The position numbers and the translations under genes are program-made. From positions 16,265-80,264 of the forward strand of contig NZ_CABSIF010000015.1 in assembly GCF_902477725.1 (NCBI RefSeq): a stretch of DNA of 64,000 nucleotides, read 5' to 3'. Shown here piece by piece: positions 17,421 to 26,273 of this stretch (its first letter is position 1; every line of letters begins with the position of its first letter). The stretch is from an uncultured Desulfovibrio sp. GTDB taxonomy: Bacteria; Desulfobacterota; Desulfovibrionia; Desulfovibrionales; Desulfovibrionaceae. The notes beneath the pieces are model-generated. The model did no database searches. It worked only from the letters and a program-made list of their open reading frames with translations, and had not been told where the DNA came from.

Positions 17421-18026
17421 ATGACCATGAGCGAATACATCACCATTCCCGGCCGCTGCGGCGATGCCGCCATTGTGCGGGCCGGTGAACGCATCAAGAT
17501 CGTCAACATCACGGGGGAGCAGGTGGTGGACACCTGGGCCTTCAACCTGCGCAACCCACAGGAATATATGTCCATGCAGCATGTGCGGCCCGATCTCAAC
17601 AAGGGCATTCCCGGCCCGGGCGACAAGCTGGTGACCAACTGCCGCCGCCCGGTGCTCACCATGCTGGAAGACACCAGCAACGGCGCGCACGACACCTTTA
17701 TGGCCGCCTGCGACATCTACCGCTACATGGCCCTTGGCGTGCAGGGCTACCACGCCAACTGCACGGACAACATGTATGCGGCCCTGCGCAAGCTGGGCAT
17801 GCAAGTGGATTTTTGCCCCTGCCCGCTGAACCTGTGGATGAACACCCCCATTGTGGACAACAAGGCCCACTGGCTGCCGCCCTTGAGCAAGGCGGGCGAC
17901 TACGTGGTGCTTGAAGCCCATTTTGACTGCGTGGTGGTCATGTCTGCCTGCCCGCAGGATATTCTGCCCATCAACGGTAAAAACTGCGTGCCTTCTGACA
18001 TCAAATACAAGGTCTACGCGGCCTGA
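17421..18026 (+). CDS. DUF1989 (urea carboxylase-associated) family protein
   Basis: The 201-residue product matches the DUF1989 family, found beside urea carboxylase/allophanate hydrolase genes and in guanidine or amine catabolic clusters. Typical segments are GERIKIVNITGEQVVDTWAF, MLEDTSNGAHDTF and YHANCTDNMYAAL, the last with conserved His and Cys. ATG 17421 has AGGAG five bases upstream. The biochemical role of the family is not firmly known; location between the importer and the second ureohydrolase suggests a step in the same pathway. No urea carboxylase or urease gene is visible in this window. Confidence 0.8.
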   Translation: MTMSEYITIPGRCGDAAIVRAGERIKIVNITGEQVVDTWAFNLRNPQEYMSMQHVRPDLNKGIPGPGDKLVTNCRRPVLTMLEDTSNGAHDTFMAACDIYRYMALGVQGYHANCTDNMYAALRKLGMQVDFCPCPLNLWMNTPIVDNKAHWLPPLSKAGDYVVLEAHFDCVVVMSACPQDILPINGKNCVPSDIKYKVYAA

Positions 18027-18114
18027 CCGCGTAAAAAACGGATACCGCCCTTACTAGGCGGGGGTCACACTATAACCAGACCGAACTTTTTCCGGCCCAA
18101 ACATCGAGGTTTTT

Positions 18115-19068
18115 ATGGCTTCCATGCAACCACCCAGCGCGTCTTCGTCCCCCCGATTCTGCAACACCGGCAGCTTCATGCGCATGCCGCGTATGGACGA
18201 CCCCACGGGTATGGATTTTGCAGTTTTTGGCATTCCCTTTGATACGGGCAGTTCCTACCGCACGGGTTCGCGCTTCGGGCCTTCGGCCATCCGGCACATT
18301 TCGAGCATGATCAAGCCCAACAACGTGATCTTTGAGGTCAATATTCTCAACGAGCTGACTGGCGGCGACTTTGGCGACGTCAATATTGTTCCCGGTTACA
18401 TCGAACCTTCCTACGCCGCCATCACCGAGTTCATGCAGCCTCTGCTTGAAGCTGGCGCAGTGCCGCTGGGCCTTGGCGGCGACCACGCCATCACCCTCGC
18501 CGAGCTGCGCGCTGTTGCCGCCCAGCACGGCAAGGTAAGCCTGCTGCATTTTGATTCGCACCTGGATCTGAACGAATCCGTATTCGGGCAGCCGTACAAC
18601 CACGGCACACCCTTTAGGCGGGCGCTGGAAGAAGGCCTCATTGACCCGTCCACCTCCATCCAGCTGGGCATGCGCGGCTCGCTCTACGACCCGGACGACT
18701 TCAAGATCGCCGCCGATCTTGGCTTCAAGGTGCTGCCCGCGCACATCATGCGCGAGATGGGCTTGCCCGCGGTTATAGAGGCCATTAAGCAACGCGTGGG
18801 TGACACAAAGGTCTTCCTCACCTTTGATATCGACTTTGTGGATCCGGCCTACGCCCCCGGAACCGGTACGCCGGAGGTCGGCGGCTTCACCTCATGGGAG
18901 GTGCTGAGCCTGGTACGCGCGCTCAAAAATCTGCACTACGTGGGCTTTGACATAGTGGAGGTCATGCCCGGCATAGATCAGGCCGAGCTGACAGCCTATC
19001 TGGCCGCCAACATCGGCTTTGAATTCCTGTCCATCCTCGCATTTCAAAAAAAGAACGGCCTGCGTTAG
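18115..19068 (+). CDS. Ureohydrolase (agmatinase/arginase family), copy 2
   Basis: The 317-residue product is a second ureohydrolase with a full metal site: GGDHA near residue 122, LLHFDSHLD near 143 and FDIDFVDPAYAPGTGTPEVGG near 240. The opening RFCNTGSFMRMPRMD aligns with RFCGIRTFMRQPAATG of copy 1, so the two are paralogues. The DSHLD in place of DAHSD and the different early segment (FGDVNIVPGY versus HGDIDTIPGY) suggest they act on different substrates, or form a two-subunit enzyme. It closes the cluster and is followed by a hairpin. Confidence 0.9.
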   Translation: MASMQPPSASSSPRFCNTGSFMRMPRMDDPTGMDFAVFGIPFDTGSSYRTGSRFGPSAIRHISSMIKPNNVIFEVNILNELTGGDFGDVNIVPGYIEPSYAAITEFMQPLLEAGAVPLGLGGDHAITLAELRAVAAQHGKVSLLHFDSHLDLNESVFGQPYNHGTPFRRALEEGLIDPSTSIQLGMRGSLYDPDDFKIAADLGFKVLPAHIMREMGLPAVIEAIKQRVGDTKVFLTFDIDFVDPAYAPGTGTPEVGGFTSWEVLSLVRALKNLHYVGFDIVEVMPGIDQAELTAYLAANIGFEFLSILAFQKKNGLR

Positions 19069-19141
19069 GGCAGGTTACGCATGAAATGGGTTAACGGCTC
19101 TAAAGAACGCAATTGAATTTAAGCAACTTGCCATCACACGC

Positions 19142-19186
19142 ACGGCGCAGCCCTGTTACCCTCACAGAGCTGCGCCGTCATATTTT
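19142..19186 (+). terminator. Probable terminator of the ureohydrolase cluster
   Basis: A 10-bp stem ACGGCGCAGC / GCTGCGCCGT with a 17-nt loop is followed by CATATTTTC, a weak T run. It lies 74 bases after the copy 2 stop codon. Confidence 0.6.
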
Positions 19187-19222
19187 CAGCCAGACAACAC
19201 GTCTGGCAAGGGCTGGAGCCGA

Positions 19223-19825
19223 CTAAACTTCGGCAGTGTACGGCGGGGCCGGATCGTACTGCAAAATTTTGCGCACAAGGCGGGCGTGATCAGGGTCATG
19301 AATCTGGCCCACAAGCCACAGGGCCATGTCCATACCTGCAGAGACACCCTGCGAGGTGACAATCTTGCCATCGCGCACATAGCGCGCATCCGGCAGAGCC
19401 GTTATTTCCGGGTCGCTTTCAAGGGCGTCCATGAGCTGCCAGTGCGTTGTGGCCCGGCGGCCCTTGAGCAGCCCGGCCTTTTGCAGGATCAACCCGCCGG
19501 TGCACACTGCGGCAAGGTATTCCACCTTCTTATATTGCTGGCGCACCCAATCCAGAATGCCGGAATCGCTCCAGGCGTATTCGGAAACTTCCGCCGTGCC
19601 CGGCAACAGCAGCACATCCAGCGGCGGGGCGTTTTGCAGACTGTAATCCGGCGTAATGCGCAAGCCGCTTAATCCGCAGAGCGTCTGGCCCGTGCAGCTC
19701 AGCGTCACCACCCTGCCACCCCCGGCAAACTGGTTGGATGCCGCAAATACCTGCATGGGCGCTACAAAATCCAGCTCCGCCACCTGTTCATAAATATATA
19801 TTCCGTATGTGAGGCCTGTTTTCAT
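19223..19825 (-). CDS. DJ-1/PfpI family protein (isonitrile hydratase-like)
   Basis: A 200-residue single-domain DJ-1/PfpI protein with the nucleophile elbow AAVCTGGLILQKAGLL (Cys near residue 107) and the following RRATTHWQLMDAL block seen in isonitrile hydratases and GlxA amidase-like domains. It starts inside the stop of the upstream GlxA-type regulator gene (ATGA overlap), with AAAGGAG as ribosome site, so the two are co-translated. The reaction is unknown; the family includes hydratases, glyoxalases and amidases. Confidence 0.82.
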   Translation of the reverse strand: MKTGLTYGIYIYEQVAELDFVAPMQVFAASNQFAGGGRVVTLSCTGQTLCGLSGLRITPDYSLQNAPPLDVLLLPGTAEVSEYAWSDSGILDWVRQQYKKVEYLAAVCTGGLILQKAGLLKGRRATTHWQLMDALESDPEITALPDARYVRDGKIVTSQGVSAGMDMALWLVGQIHDPDHARLVRKILQYDPAPPYTAEV

Positions 19826-20796
19826 CGTTGTTCTCCTTTAAAAAAATGTCGGCTGTACTGGTGGGGACTCAGGCCAAGGCGGCGGATGAAGGCCTTGCGT
19901 AGGCGATCTTCGCTGCCAAAACCCGCCGACTGCGCCACCGCGGCAAAGGAATCAGCCCCGGATTCAATGAGCTCCCGCGCCCGGATGATGCGCAAGCCTT
20001 CCACAAAGCGGGCGGGGCTGCTGCCGGTTTCTGCGGGGAATACCCGCGCGAACGACCGGGGGCTCATGTTCGCCACCTCGGCCAGGCGCTCAACAGTCAG
20101 ATTTTTGCCAAGATTCGACTCCAGCCAGCGCACCAGAGGGGCAAATCTGCCCGCATTGACCTGAGCGGCCAGCGCTGAGCTGTACTGGCTCTGGTTGCCG
20201 GGGCGGCGGCGGTACAATAGCAATACGCGGGCTACTTCCATGGCCAGTTTGTCGCCGTAGTCTTCCTCAACCATATCCAGAGCCAGATCTATGCCCGCCG
20301 TAACGCCGCCGCTTGTGGACGTCTTGCCGTCGCGCACAAAAATGGCGTCAGGCTCCACGATAATCTGTGGGTACAGCTCGGCCAGGCGGTCAGCCACCAG
20401 CCAGTGGGTTGCCGCCCTTTTGCCGTGCAGCAGACCGCAGGCCGCCAGAATGAACGCCCCGCTACACACGCTTGCTATGCGCGCAGACCGGGCCGCAGCC
20501 GCACTTACCTGCTGTATGATCTGCGGATTCCCCGATATGGCTTCCGCATCCACTGCGCCGGGAACAACAAGAATATCCGGCGAAAGATTTTCAAGTGTTG
20601 TTTCCGCCGCCAGCACAAGACCGGATGAGGTTCGCACAGGGCCGGGGGTACAGGCGGCGAACACGGGCACATAGCCTTGATCCTTTTTGTTGCTGTGCGC
20701 CAGAATATCCGTAGCCGCCGCAAAAACCTCCAGCGGGCCGGAGACATCCAGCGAGACAATGCCGGGATAAAGAAAGAAAACAACGCGCTGTTTCAT
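19822..20796 (-). CDS. GlxA-type AraC-family transcriptional regulator
   Basis: The 324-residue product has an N-terminal DJ-1/PfpI-like domain (VVFFLYPGIVSLDVSGPLEV; elbow IASVCSGAFILAACGLL) and a C-terminal AraC-type double helix-turn-helix (VERLAEVANMSPRSFARVF and FAAVAQSAGFGSEDRLRKAF). Relatives such as ArgR, GbdR and CdhR of Pseudomonas sense arginine, betaine and carnitine. ATG 20796 fits the domain start; the open frame continues upstream to 21120 through a terminator hairpin and is not coding there. It sits downstream of, and convergent with, the guanidino-compound cluster and could regulate it (inference). Confidence 0.87.
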   Translation of the reverse strand: MKQRVVFFLYPGIVSLDVSGPLEVFAAATDILAHSNKKDQGYVPVFAACTPGPVRTSSGLVLAAETTLENLSPDILVVPGAVDAEAISGNPQIIQQVSAAAARSARIASVCSGAFILAACGLLHGKRAATHWLVADRLAELYPQIIVEPDAIFVRDGKTSTSGGVTAGIDLALDMVEEDYGDKLAMEVARVLLLYRRRPGNQSQYSSALAAQVNAGRFAPLVRWLESNLGKNLTVERLAEVANMSPRSFARVFPAETGSSPARFVEGLRIIRARELIESGADSFAAVAQSAGFGSEDRLRKAFIRRLGLSPHQYSRHFFKGEQR

Positions 20797-20914
20797 GTGT
20801 GCAGAATAGAAAACGACCGCACTGGCAGCAATGACAAAAAATAGTCTTTTTCTGCCACAATTGCGGCAACAGGGCCGCCGCCGGAACAGGCGGTGCAGAT
20901 TGGCAGAAACAGGC

Positions 20915-20956
20915 AAAGGCCGTCCGGCATACTCACGGGTATGCCGGACGGCCTTT
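20915..20956. terminator. Strong terminator hairpin
   Basis: A perfect 18-bp stem AAAGGCCGTCCGGCATAC / GTATGCCGGACGGCCTTT with loop TCACGG. Lying 40 bases after the stop of the Sel1 gene, it ends the minus-strand 24.8-21.0 kb transcript. Confidence 0.85.
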
Positions 20957-20995
20957 ATATTTTTGAATGTCGGGCCTTCTGGCCCGCCGGGTTGT

Positions 20996-22039
20996 TTACT
21001 GTTTCTTTTTATCGCGGGTCTGTTTGGTGGGGCTGCTGGGAGCCGCGGCCTTGGCAGGAGCCTTGGTGGACATGCTGCGCAGGGCGGCCTTGGCATCAGG
21101 ATCTCCGTTCTTGGCGGCAAGCTGATACCAGCGGCTGGCTTCGGTCAGGTTGCGGGGAACGCCCGTCCCCTGTTCATACATGAGGCCAAGGCTGTACTGG
21201 GCGGCAGCTTCGTTCTGCTCCGCAGCCTTGCGGTACCAGTCCACAGCCTGGGTATAATCCTGCGCCGCGCCGCGCCCCTGTTCATACATATAGCCGAGGT
21301 TGTACTGCGCTTCAGCATAGCCCTGCTCCGCCGCGCGTGTATACCATTGCACGGCCTTGGCGGGATCCTGCGCATAGCCGCGCCCTTCGGCGTACATGTA
21401 GGCCAGATTGTTCTGGGCTTTGGCGTGATCCTGCTCCGCGGCCTTTTCAAACCAGTGGGCCGCCTTGGTATCGCTCTGGTTTTCGCCCTTGCCGTTCATG
21501 TAGGTCCAGCCCAGCGAATACTGGGCCGAAGCCAGCCCCTGATTGGCGGCACGGGTGTACCAGTCGATGGCGGCGGCTTCATCCTTGGGCAGGCCCTTGC
21601 CATAGGCATAGAGGTAGCCAAGATTGTACTGGGCCATGGCAAGGCCCTGATCGGCGGCCTTGCGGAACCAGCGGGCGGCCTCGTGGTAATTGCGGGGAAC
21701 GCCATCCCCGGTAACCAGCGACGTGGCCCACGAATTCATGGCGCTGACATCGCCCTTTTCCGCCGCCAGACGGAAAAATTCCGCAGCGCGCGTATTGTTT
21801 TTCTTCACGCCCTTGCCTTCAAGGATCAGGCGACCCATGACATACAGGGCTTCGGCATTGCCGCTGTCCACCAGCGGCTTGAGCACGCGCACGGCCTGAT
21901 CGTAATCGGCCTTGTCCAGCGCGGCCTGCGCCTCGCGCAGGGTCGAGGCGTCATCAGCCAGAACAGTGCCGCCCATGAGCAGAACAGAACAGAATACCGC
22001 GGCCACCAACAGCGACAACGAAAAAACACGAACTTGCAT
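20996..22039 (-). CDS. Secreted Sel1-repeat protein
   Basis: The 347-residue product has a signal peptide (LSLLVAAVFCSVLLMGGTVLA) and about seven Sel1/TPR-like repeats of 36 residues (pattern AQYNLGYMYEQGRGAAQDY), ending in a lysine-rich tail. Such solenoids act as protein-interaction scaffolds in the periplasm. It lies three bases after the LIC12162-family transferase gene, so it is probably in one operon with it and NeuB. No specific partner can be named. Confidence 0.85.
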   Translation of the reverse strand: MQVRVFSLSLLVAAVFCSVLLMGGTVLADDASTLREAQAALDKADYDQAVRVLKPLVDSGNAEALYVMGRLILEGKGVKKNNTRAAEFFRLAAEKGDVSAMNSWATSLVTGDGVPRNYHEAARWFRKAADQGLAMAQYNLGYLYAYGKGLPKDEAAAIDWYTRAANQGLASAQYSLGWTYMNGKGENQSDTKAAHWFEKAAEQDHAKAQNNLAYMYAEGRGYAQDPAKAVQWYTRAAEQGYAEAQYNLGYMYEQGRGAAQDYTQAVDWYRKAAEQNEAAAQYSLGLMYEQGTGVPRNLTEASRWYQLAAKNGDPDAKAALRSMSTKAPAKAAAPSSPTKQTRDKKKQ

Positions 22040-22042
22040 GTG

Positions 22043-23770
22043 TTACAGACTCTTCAGCATTTTCAGCCAGTAAGGGTTAGGACCGCCCGGAACGGTCAGG
22101 GCCTGCTGCGCGCAGTACGCCTTGCGCGCCTGCTGCACCTTATCGCTCATCCACCATGCCAGCGGATCACTCCAGACCTCGGCGGCCTTGGCGGCGGCCT
22201 TCTGGGGTGTTTCGTGCCATATACCGGCTTCGGCCAGCATGTCCAGCAGGGCCGTGGCATCGCTTGTCAGCGCCCAGGCCTCACGCCGCCAGAACAGCAC
22301 CATGGGCATATTGGCAACCAACGATTCCAGCAGTGTTGTACCGTTGTGATCCAGCACCAGCAAACGGCAGGCATAGAGATGGTTTGACAACATGCCCGTG
22401 GCCATTCGCACTGCGGGGAAACGCTCCAGCACCCAATCCGCATCGCGCAGAGAGCCGGGAACCGGGAAATAGGGACGGTACAGCGAACAGGCCTGCACAT
22501 CGCGCCCCAGAGCTTCAAAAAATCGACTTTTGTCCTTGCGGTATTCCACTATCTGCAAGGGCGAGGGATGCGCGTCAAGCCGATAGGGAAAGGCGGGCAT
22601 TTCGGTGCCGACATACAGCAGGTTTTCGCCCTTCTGCCCCTGCCAGCGCCCTTCAAGGCCATCAAGCTGCGGATACGGCAGGGGAATAAAATTGCCCGCG
22701 CTGCCCTGATGCTGCTTCCAGCCCCAGGTGCCAAAGGCATGCTGGCTGTATTCCACCATCTCCACATCCGACACGCAGCGCACCTGCCCGTAGTCGCTGC
22801 CATGCTGCACATACATGAGGCGGTTGCCGCGCCCCCGCCAAATGGCCAGCGACTGGCGGTAATCCGCATCTTCATAGGCCAGCACGCTGGCAACACGCAG
22901 ACGCGGCCCCAGCGGATCAGGCGCAAGACGGGCCGGATGCTTGTGACTTGCCAACAGCTGCGGCAAGGATGCCATGAAAAGCGTCACCAGCGTACTGGCG
23001 AAATTTTCTGGCAGATCCACCGCAATACCGGTGGCGGCGCTGCTGTACTCCGCCTGCGGGCGCGACCTGTCCGGCCCATGGCTGCGGTGCAGCAAGGCCA
23101 GCGAAAAACGCAAAGTCTGGGCAATGCTCATGCCCTTGAGCCGGGGGCAAGGCAGGCGCAGCATCAGCTTGCGCAGCACCTCACGCACCTGCTCCTTGCC
23201 GGAGAGCTTTTCCTGCTCGCCATACTTTTTTTGCACCGCAGGCAGATATTCCATGCTCCAGGCAGCGGGAAAAACCTCTTCCAGCAGGCGCGAGAACAGC
23301 CAGTGGTTGTAGGTATGCCCCAGCGCCCCGTGCATCACAAAATCCGGCCCGGTGGCAAAACTGAACGAGCAGTCACGCGGCAGCAGCGGCACATGCAGCG
23401 GCTCCTGCCCCCAGGCCTGCACCATGGCCTTGACCCGCCACCAGCGCTCCACAACCTGCTTGGAAACATTCATTGCCCATGGCGTGAGCAGGGTCTCCCA
23501 ATAGGCAGGCGGCAAATTGCGGGCATGCGGGCATATACGCTCGGCAACATGAGGCAGCATGTCGGCGCAGAGAGCCTTTACCTCCTGACAGGCCCGCTCC
23601 TGCAAGGGAATCTCGACCAGCGGCTCAGGAGCAAAGGTGAATTTTTTATCCCAGTCGGGGAAAAATTCTTCCTGCTCGGCAAAACACCAAGGCCCGGCCG
23701 CGCGAAAAACCGCAGGGTCGGCCTTGTGGGGCATGCGCCCAAGAACAAGGGTTACGCGCCCGTTGCTCAT
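22043..23770 (-). CDS. LIC12162-family putative transferase
   Basis: A 575-residue cytoplasmic protein. The segments MYVQHGSDYG, FGTWGW and LVLDHNGTTLLESLVANMPMV match the putative transferase family first named from Leptospira LIC12162, found in gene clusters for sialic-acid-like sugars in surface polysaccharides or flagellin glycans. The fold resembles GT-B glycosyltransferases, but no reaction is proven. It starts two bases after the stop of the neuB-like gene, so the two are one operon; a nonulosonic acid made by NeuB is the natural candidate donor (inference). Confidence 0.72.
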   Translation of the reverse strand: MSNGRVTLVLGRMPHKADPAVFRAAGPWCFAEQEEFFPDWDKKFTFAPEPLVEIPLQERACQEVKALCADMLPHVAERICPHARNLPPAYWETLLTPWAMNVSKQVVERWWRVKAMVQAWGQEPLHVPLLPRDCSFSFATGPDFVMHGALGHTYNHWLFSRLLEEVFPAAWSMEYLPAVQKKYGEQEKLSGKEQVREVLRKLMLRLPCPRLKGMSIAQTLRFSLALLHRSHGPDRSRPQAEYSSAATGIAVDLPENFASTLVTLFMASLPQLLASHKHPARLAPDPLGPRLRVASVLAYEDADYRQSLAIWRGRGNRLMYVQHGSDYGQVRCVSDVEMVEYSQHAFGTWGWKQHQGSAGNFIPLPYPQLDGLEGRWQGQKGENLLYVGTEMPAFPYRLDAHPSPLQIVEYRKDKSRFFEALGRDVQACSLYRPYFPVPGSLRDADWVLERFPAVRMATGMLSNHLYACRLLVLDHNGTTLLESLVANMPMVLFWRREAWALTSDATALLDMLAEAGIWHETPQKAAAKAAEVWSDPLAWWMSDKVQQARKAYCAQQALTVPGGPNPYWLKMLKSL

Positions 23771-23772
23771 AA

Positions 23773-24834
23773 TCAGGCCCTGTCAAGATCGGCCCAGGAA
23801 AGCACGGTATCTTCTGGCAGATCACGGCGGGCGCGCATACCGAGCACCTCGTCGTAATTACGAGGGGAGATGCCGTGCGCGGGGCGCTTCCAGGTAAGAT
23901 CGGCAGCGGTCAGCGGCTGACCGGCAGGCACGGCCCGCGCCGTCACCAGAGAGCGGCGGGCATGCTGACGTGCGGGTTCTTCTTCCGGCAGAGCACGCAG
24001 TTCCATACCGCCCACGCTGGTCAGCGTGGCGTTGAGGCGCTTGTAGAAATGCTTGAGGTCTTCCTTGTCCATGGCATGATAGTGGTCATTGCCGGGCAAA
24101 GTTTTGTCGTGCGAAAAATGTTTTTCAAGAATACGCGCGCCCAGCAGGGTGGCGGTTTCAAGAATATGCATGTCGTTGGGCAGGGTGTGGTCGGAATAGC
24201 CGATGACATGCTGGGGGAAATGCCGCTTGAGCGCGGGGATCATGCCCAGGGCCGCGTTTTCGTCCGCAGTGGGATAGTTGAGCACGCAGTGCAGCAGGGC
24301 CAGCTTGTTGCCCTTTTCTTCAATCCATTCCACGGCTTCTGCAATTTCGTGCAGATGCGCCGCGCCTGTGGAGAGAATAATGGGCTTTTTGAAATCGCAA
24401 AGAATGCGGATAAATGGCTTGTTGGTGATGTCGGACGAGGAAATCTTGAACACGTCCATGAGGTCGTTGAGAAAGTGCGCCGACTCCACGTCAAAAGGCG
24501 TGGACATGAAGGCAATGCCCGCAGCGTCGCAATATTTCTTGAGGGCTTCAAATTCGTTCTTCCAGAAAGAATCGTGCTTCTTGAAGAGCTCGTACTGGCT
24601 GGAAGTAGGTTCCTTGGAGGTGTCCCAGTAGGCAGGAGAATCCTTGGAGGCCAGGGTTCCTGCCTTGTAGGTCTGGAACTTGATGGCATTGGCCCCGCCC
24701 TCGGCGGCCTCGTCAACCAGACGGCGGGCAATTTCCATGCTGCCCTCGTGGTTCACGCCAGCCTCGGCAATGACATAGGGAACGGGAATGTGGGTTTCCT
24801 GAGTGGGGACGTCGAATATTTCCATGAGTTTCAT
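23773..24834 (-). CDS. NeuB-family nonulosonate (sialic-acid-like) synthase
   Basis: The 353-residue product contains the NeuB barrel domain (VIAEAGVNHEGSMEIARRLV, ANAIKFQTYKAG, GYSDHTLPNDMHILETATLL, LEKHFSHDKTLPGNDH) and a C-terminal SAF/antifreeze-like domain (RRSLVTARAVPAGQPLTAADL). The enzyme condenses phosphoenolpyruvate with a hexose derivative to give N-acetylneuraminate, legionaminate or pseudaminate; the exact sugar is not clear. ATG 24834 has GAGGA seven bases upstream; ATG 24840 is an alternative. No neuA or upstream sugar-modifying enzymes are in this window. Confidence 0.85.
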   Translation of the reverse strand: MKLMEIFDVPTQETHIPVPYVIAEAGVNHEGSMEIARRLVDEAAEGGANAIKFQTYKAGTLASKDSPAYWDTSKEPTSSQYELFKKHDSFWKNEFEALKKYCDAAGIAFMSTPFDVESAHFLNDLMDVFKISSSDITNKPFIRILCDFKKPIILSTGAAHLHEIAEAVEWIEEKGNKLALLHCVLNYPTADENAALGMIPALKRHFPQHVIGYSDHTLPNDMHILETATLLGARILEKHFSHDKTLPGNDHYHAMDKEDLKHFYKRLNATLTSVGGMELRALPEEEPARQHARRSLVTARAVPAGQPLTAADLTWKRPAHGISPRNYDEVLGMRARRDLPEDTVLSWADLDRA

Positions 24835-25032
24835 GCTCATTTCCTCTCTGATGAATGATTGGTGAAAACTATACTCCCGCAAGATGTAAAAGAAAAGCAC
24901 ACGCTGCGGCCCATTCATATAACATTTTATAATAACTACATATTTAAACTATCCAGGAGTTTTACCCAACGCTCTTTACCTGCGGCCCGCCTGCGGATAT
25001 GTTCTTTGCCCAAACTCATAAAGGATGCAGAC

Positions 25033-25662
25033 ATGGCGCACAGCAAGACACTTCGTATCGTTCTGGCCACGCAAAATGCGGGCAAGGTTCGCGAACTGGC
25101 CGACCCGCTGACCGAATTCGGCGTGGAAGTTCTGGGGCTTTCGTCCTTTCCTGAAATTGGCGACATTGAAGAAACCGGTACCACATTTGAAGAAAACGCT
25201 CTCATTAAAGCCCGGGCCGTGGCGGCCCTGACCGGCCTTGTGAGCGTTGCCGATGACTCCGGCCTGGAAGTGGACGCCCTGGACGGCGCACCGGGCGTGT
25301 ACTCTGCCCGCTATTCCGATGACTGGGAGAGCCTGCCCGGCGAAAGCCGAGATACCCGCAACATCCGCAAGCTGCTGCACGCAATGGCCGCAGTACCCGC
25401 TGAAAAACGCGGCTGCCGCTTTGTCAGCTGCATGGCCGCCGCCAAGCCCAATGGCGATGAAATGGTGGTGCGCGGCACATGGGAAGGCACCCTGCTGGAA
25501 AGCCCACACGGGGACAACGGCTTTGGCTACGACCCTATTTTTTTTGATCCATCGGCGCGCAAATCCGCCGCAGAACTGACGCGGGACGAAAAAAACGCCC
25601 GCAGCCACCGGGGCAATGCCCTGCGCGCCCTGCTGGCCCGCTGGGCCGAATTTATGCACTAA
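25033..25662 (+). CDS. rdgB: RdgB/HAM1 non-canonical purine NTP pyrophosphatase
   Basis: A 209-residue enzyme that hydrolyses ITP, dITP and XTP to monophosphates and so keeps deaminated purines out of nucleic acids. The family motifs are intact: VLATQNAGKVREL, TGTTFEENALIKARA, VADDSGLEVDAL, GAPGVYSARYS, NGFGYDPIF and the C-terminal SHRGNALRAL. ATG 25033 has AAGGA nine bases upstream; the open frame back to 24859 overlaps the divergent neuB-like promoter region and is not used. Confidence 0.93.
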   Translation: MAHSKTLRIVLATQNAGKVRELADPLTEFGVEVLGLSSFPEIGDIEETGTTFEENALIKARAVAALTGLVSVADDSGLEVDALDGAPGVYSARYSDDWESLPGESRDTRNIRKLLHAMAAVPAEKRGCRFVSCMAAAKPNGDEMVVRGTWEGTLLESPHGDNGFGYDPIFFDPSARKSAAELTRDEKNARSHRGNALRALLARWAEFMH

Positions 25663-25743
25663 GACGCGACACACTCCAATGATGCGGACAGAACGAACCG
25701 CACGAAAATACCACATGGCTACAAAGCTAAAAAATCAGGAGCA

Positions 25744-25770
25744 GGCGGGGCAACCCGCCGCTTCTCTTTT
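25744..25770 (+). terminator. Probable terminator after rdgB
   Basis: A 6-bp stem GGCGGG / CCCGCC with loop GCAA, followed by GCTTCTCTTTT, 80 bases after the rdgB stop. Confidence 0.55.
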
Positions 25771-26273
25771 ACCCCGGCTCTGCAAGGCAGCGTGCTGCGC
25801 CCTCCCGCCTATCCGCAGAACTCCCTATGAATACCGGGGAAACAGACCGTCATTTTTATGCCAGCCAGGGCAACCGCCAACCGGATCTGCTCATTTCTCA
25901 CGCACCGCCAGTCTCTAAACTTTTTCACCTTTGCTCCGTTAAAATAACTGAGGGGCAAGATCCTCGGCAATTTTGCGTGGAGGCAAAAACTGCCTTTTCG
26001 GGAGTCCGGAGCGAACAGAGCGCTCCGTGCGCGCAAGCGAGAAAATACGGGCATGTCGGGCACTCGCGCTATCCGCTGATTTTTTTCAGCATTTCTGGTA
26101 TTGCCCCCCCCCACTCCACCGTATCCACCAATTTGCACGTATCTTGCAAAATTTTGAGTGTCCGTCATGTCTCCGGCATGTATTGCCGCCATTTGCATAC
26201 ATGACGGCTGGCGGTTCCCCGAGGTTTGCGCATGCCCGCACCGGGAACGGCACATCTTTCTTGTGAGGCACCC
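25771..26273 (+). other. Long leader region upstream of fliD
   Basis: About 500 bases with no supported gene. Frames on both strands here are short and lack family features. It contains a ten-C tract near 26104 and the sigma-54-like promoter at 26133. Confidence 0.5.
26133..26148 (+). promoter_or_regulatory. Sigma-54-type promoter for fliD-fliS
   Basis: TTGCACGTATCTTGCA matches the -24/-12 consensus TGGCACG-N4-TTGCA with a single change and exact spacing. It lies 126 bases before the fliD ATG. Sigma-54 control of mid-class flagellar genes is usual in polar-flagellate bacteria. Confidence 0.6.

Noticed and set aside
20831..22387. 518-codon plus-strand frame
   Set aside because: Antisense of the Sel1 repeat gene; its apparent repeats mirror the Sel1 repeats, and it crosses a strong terminator.
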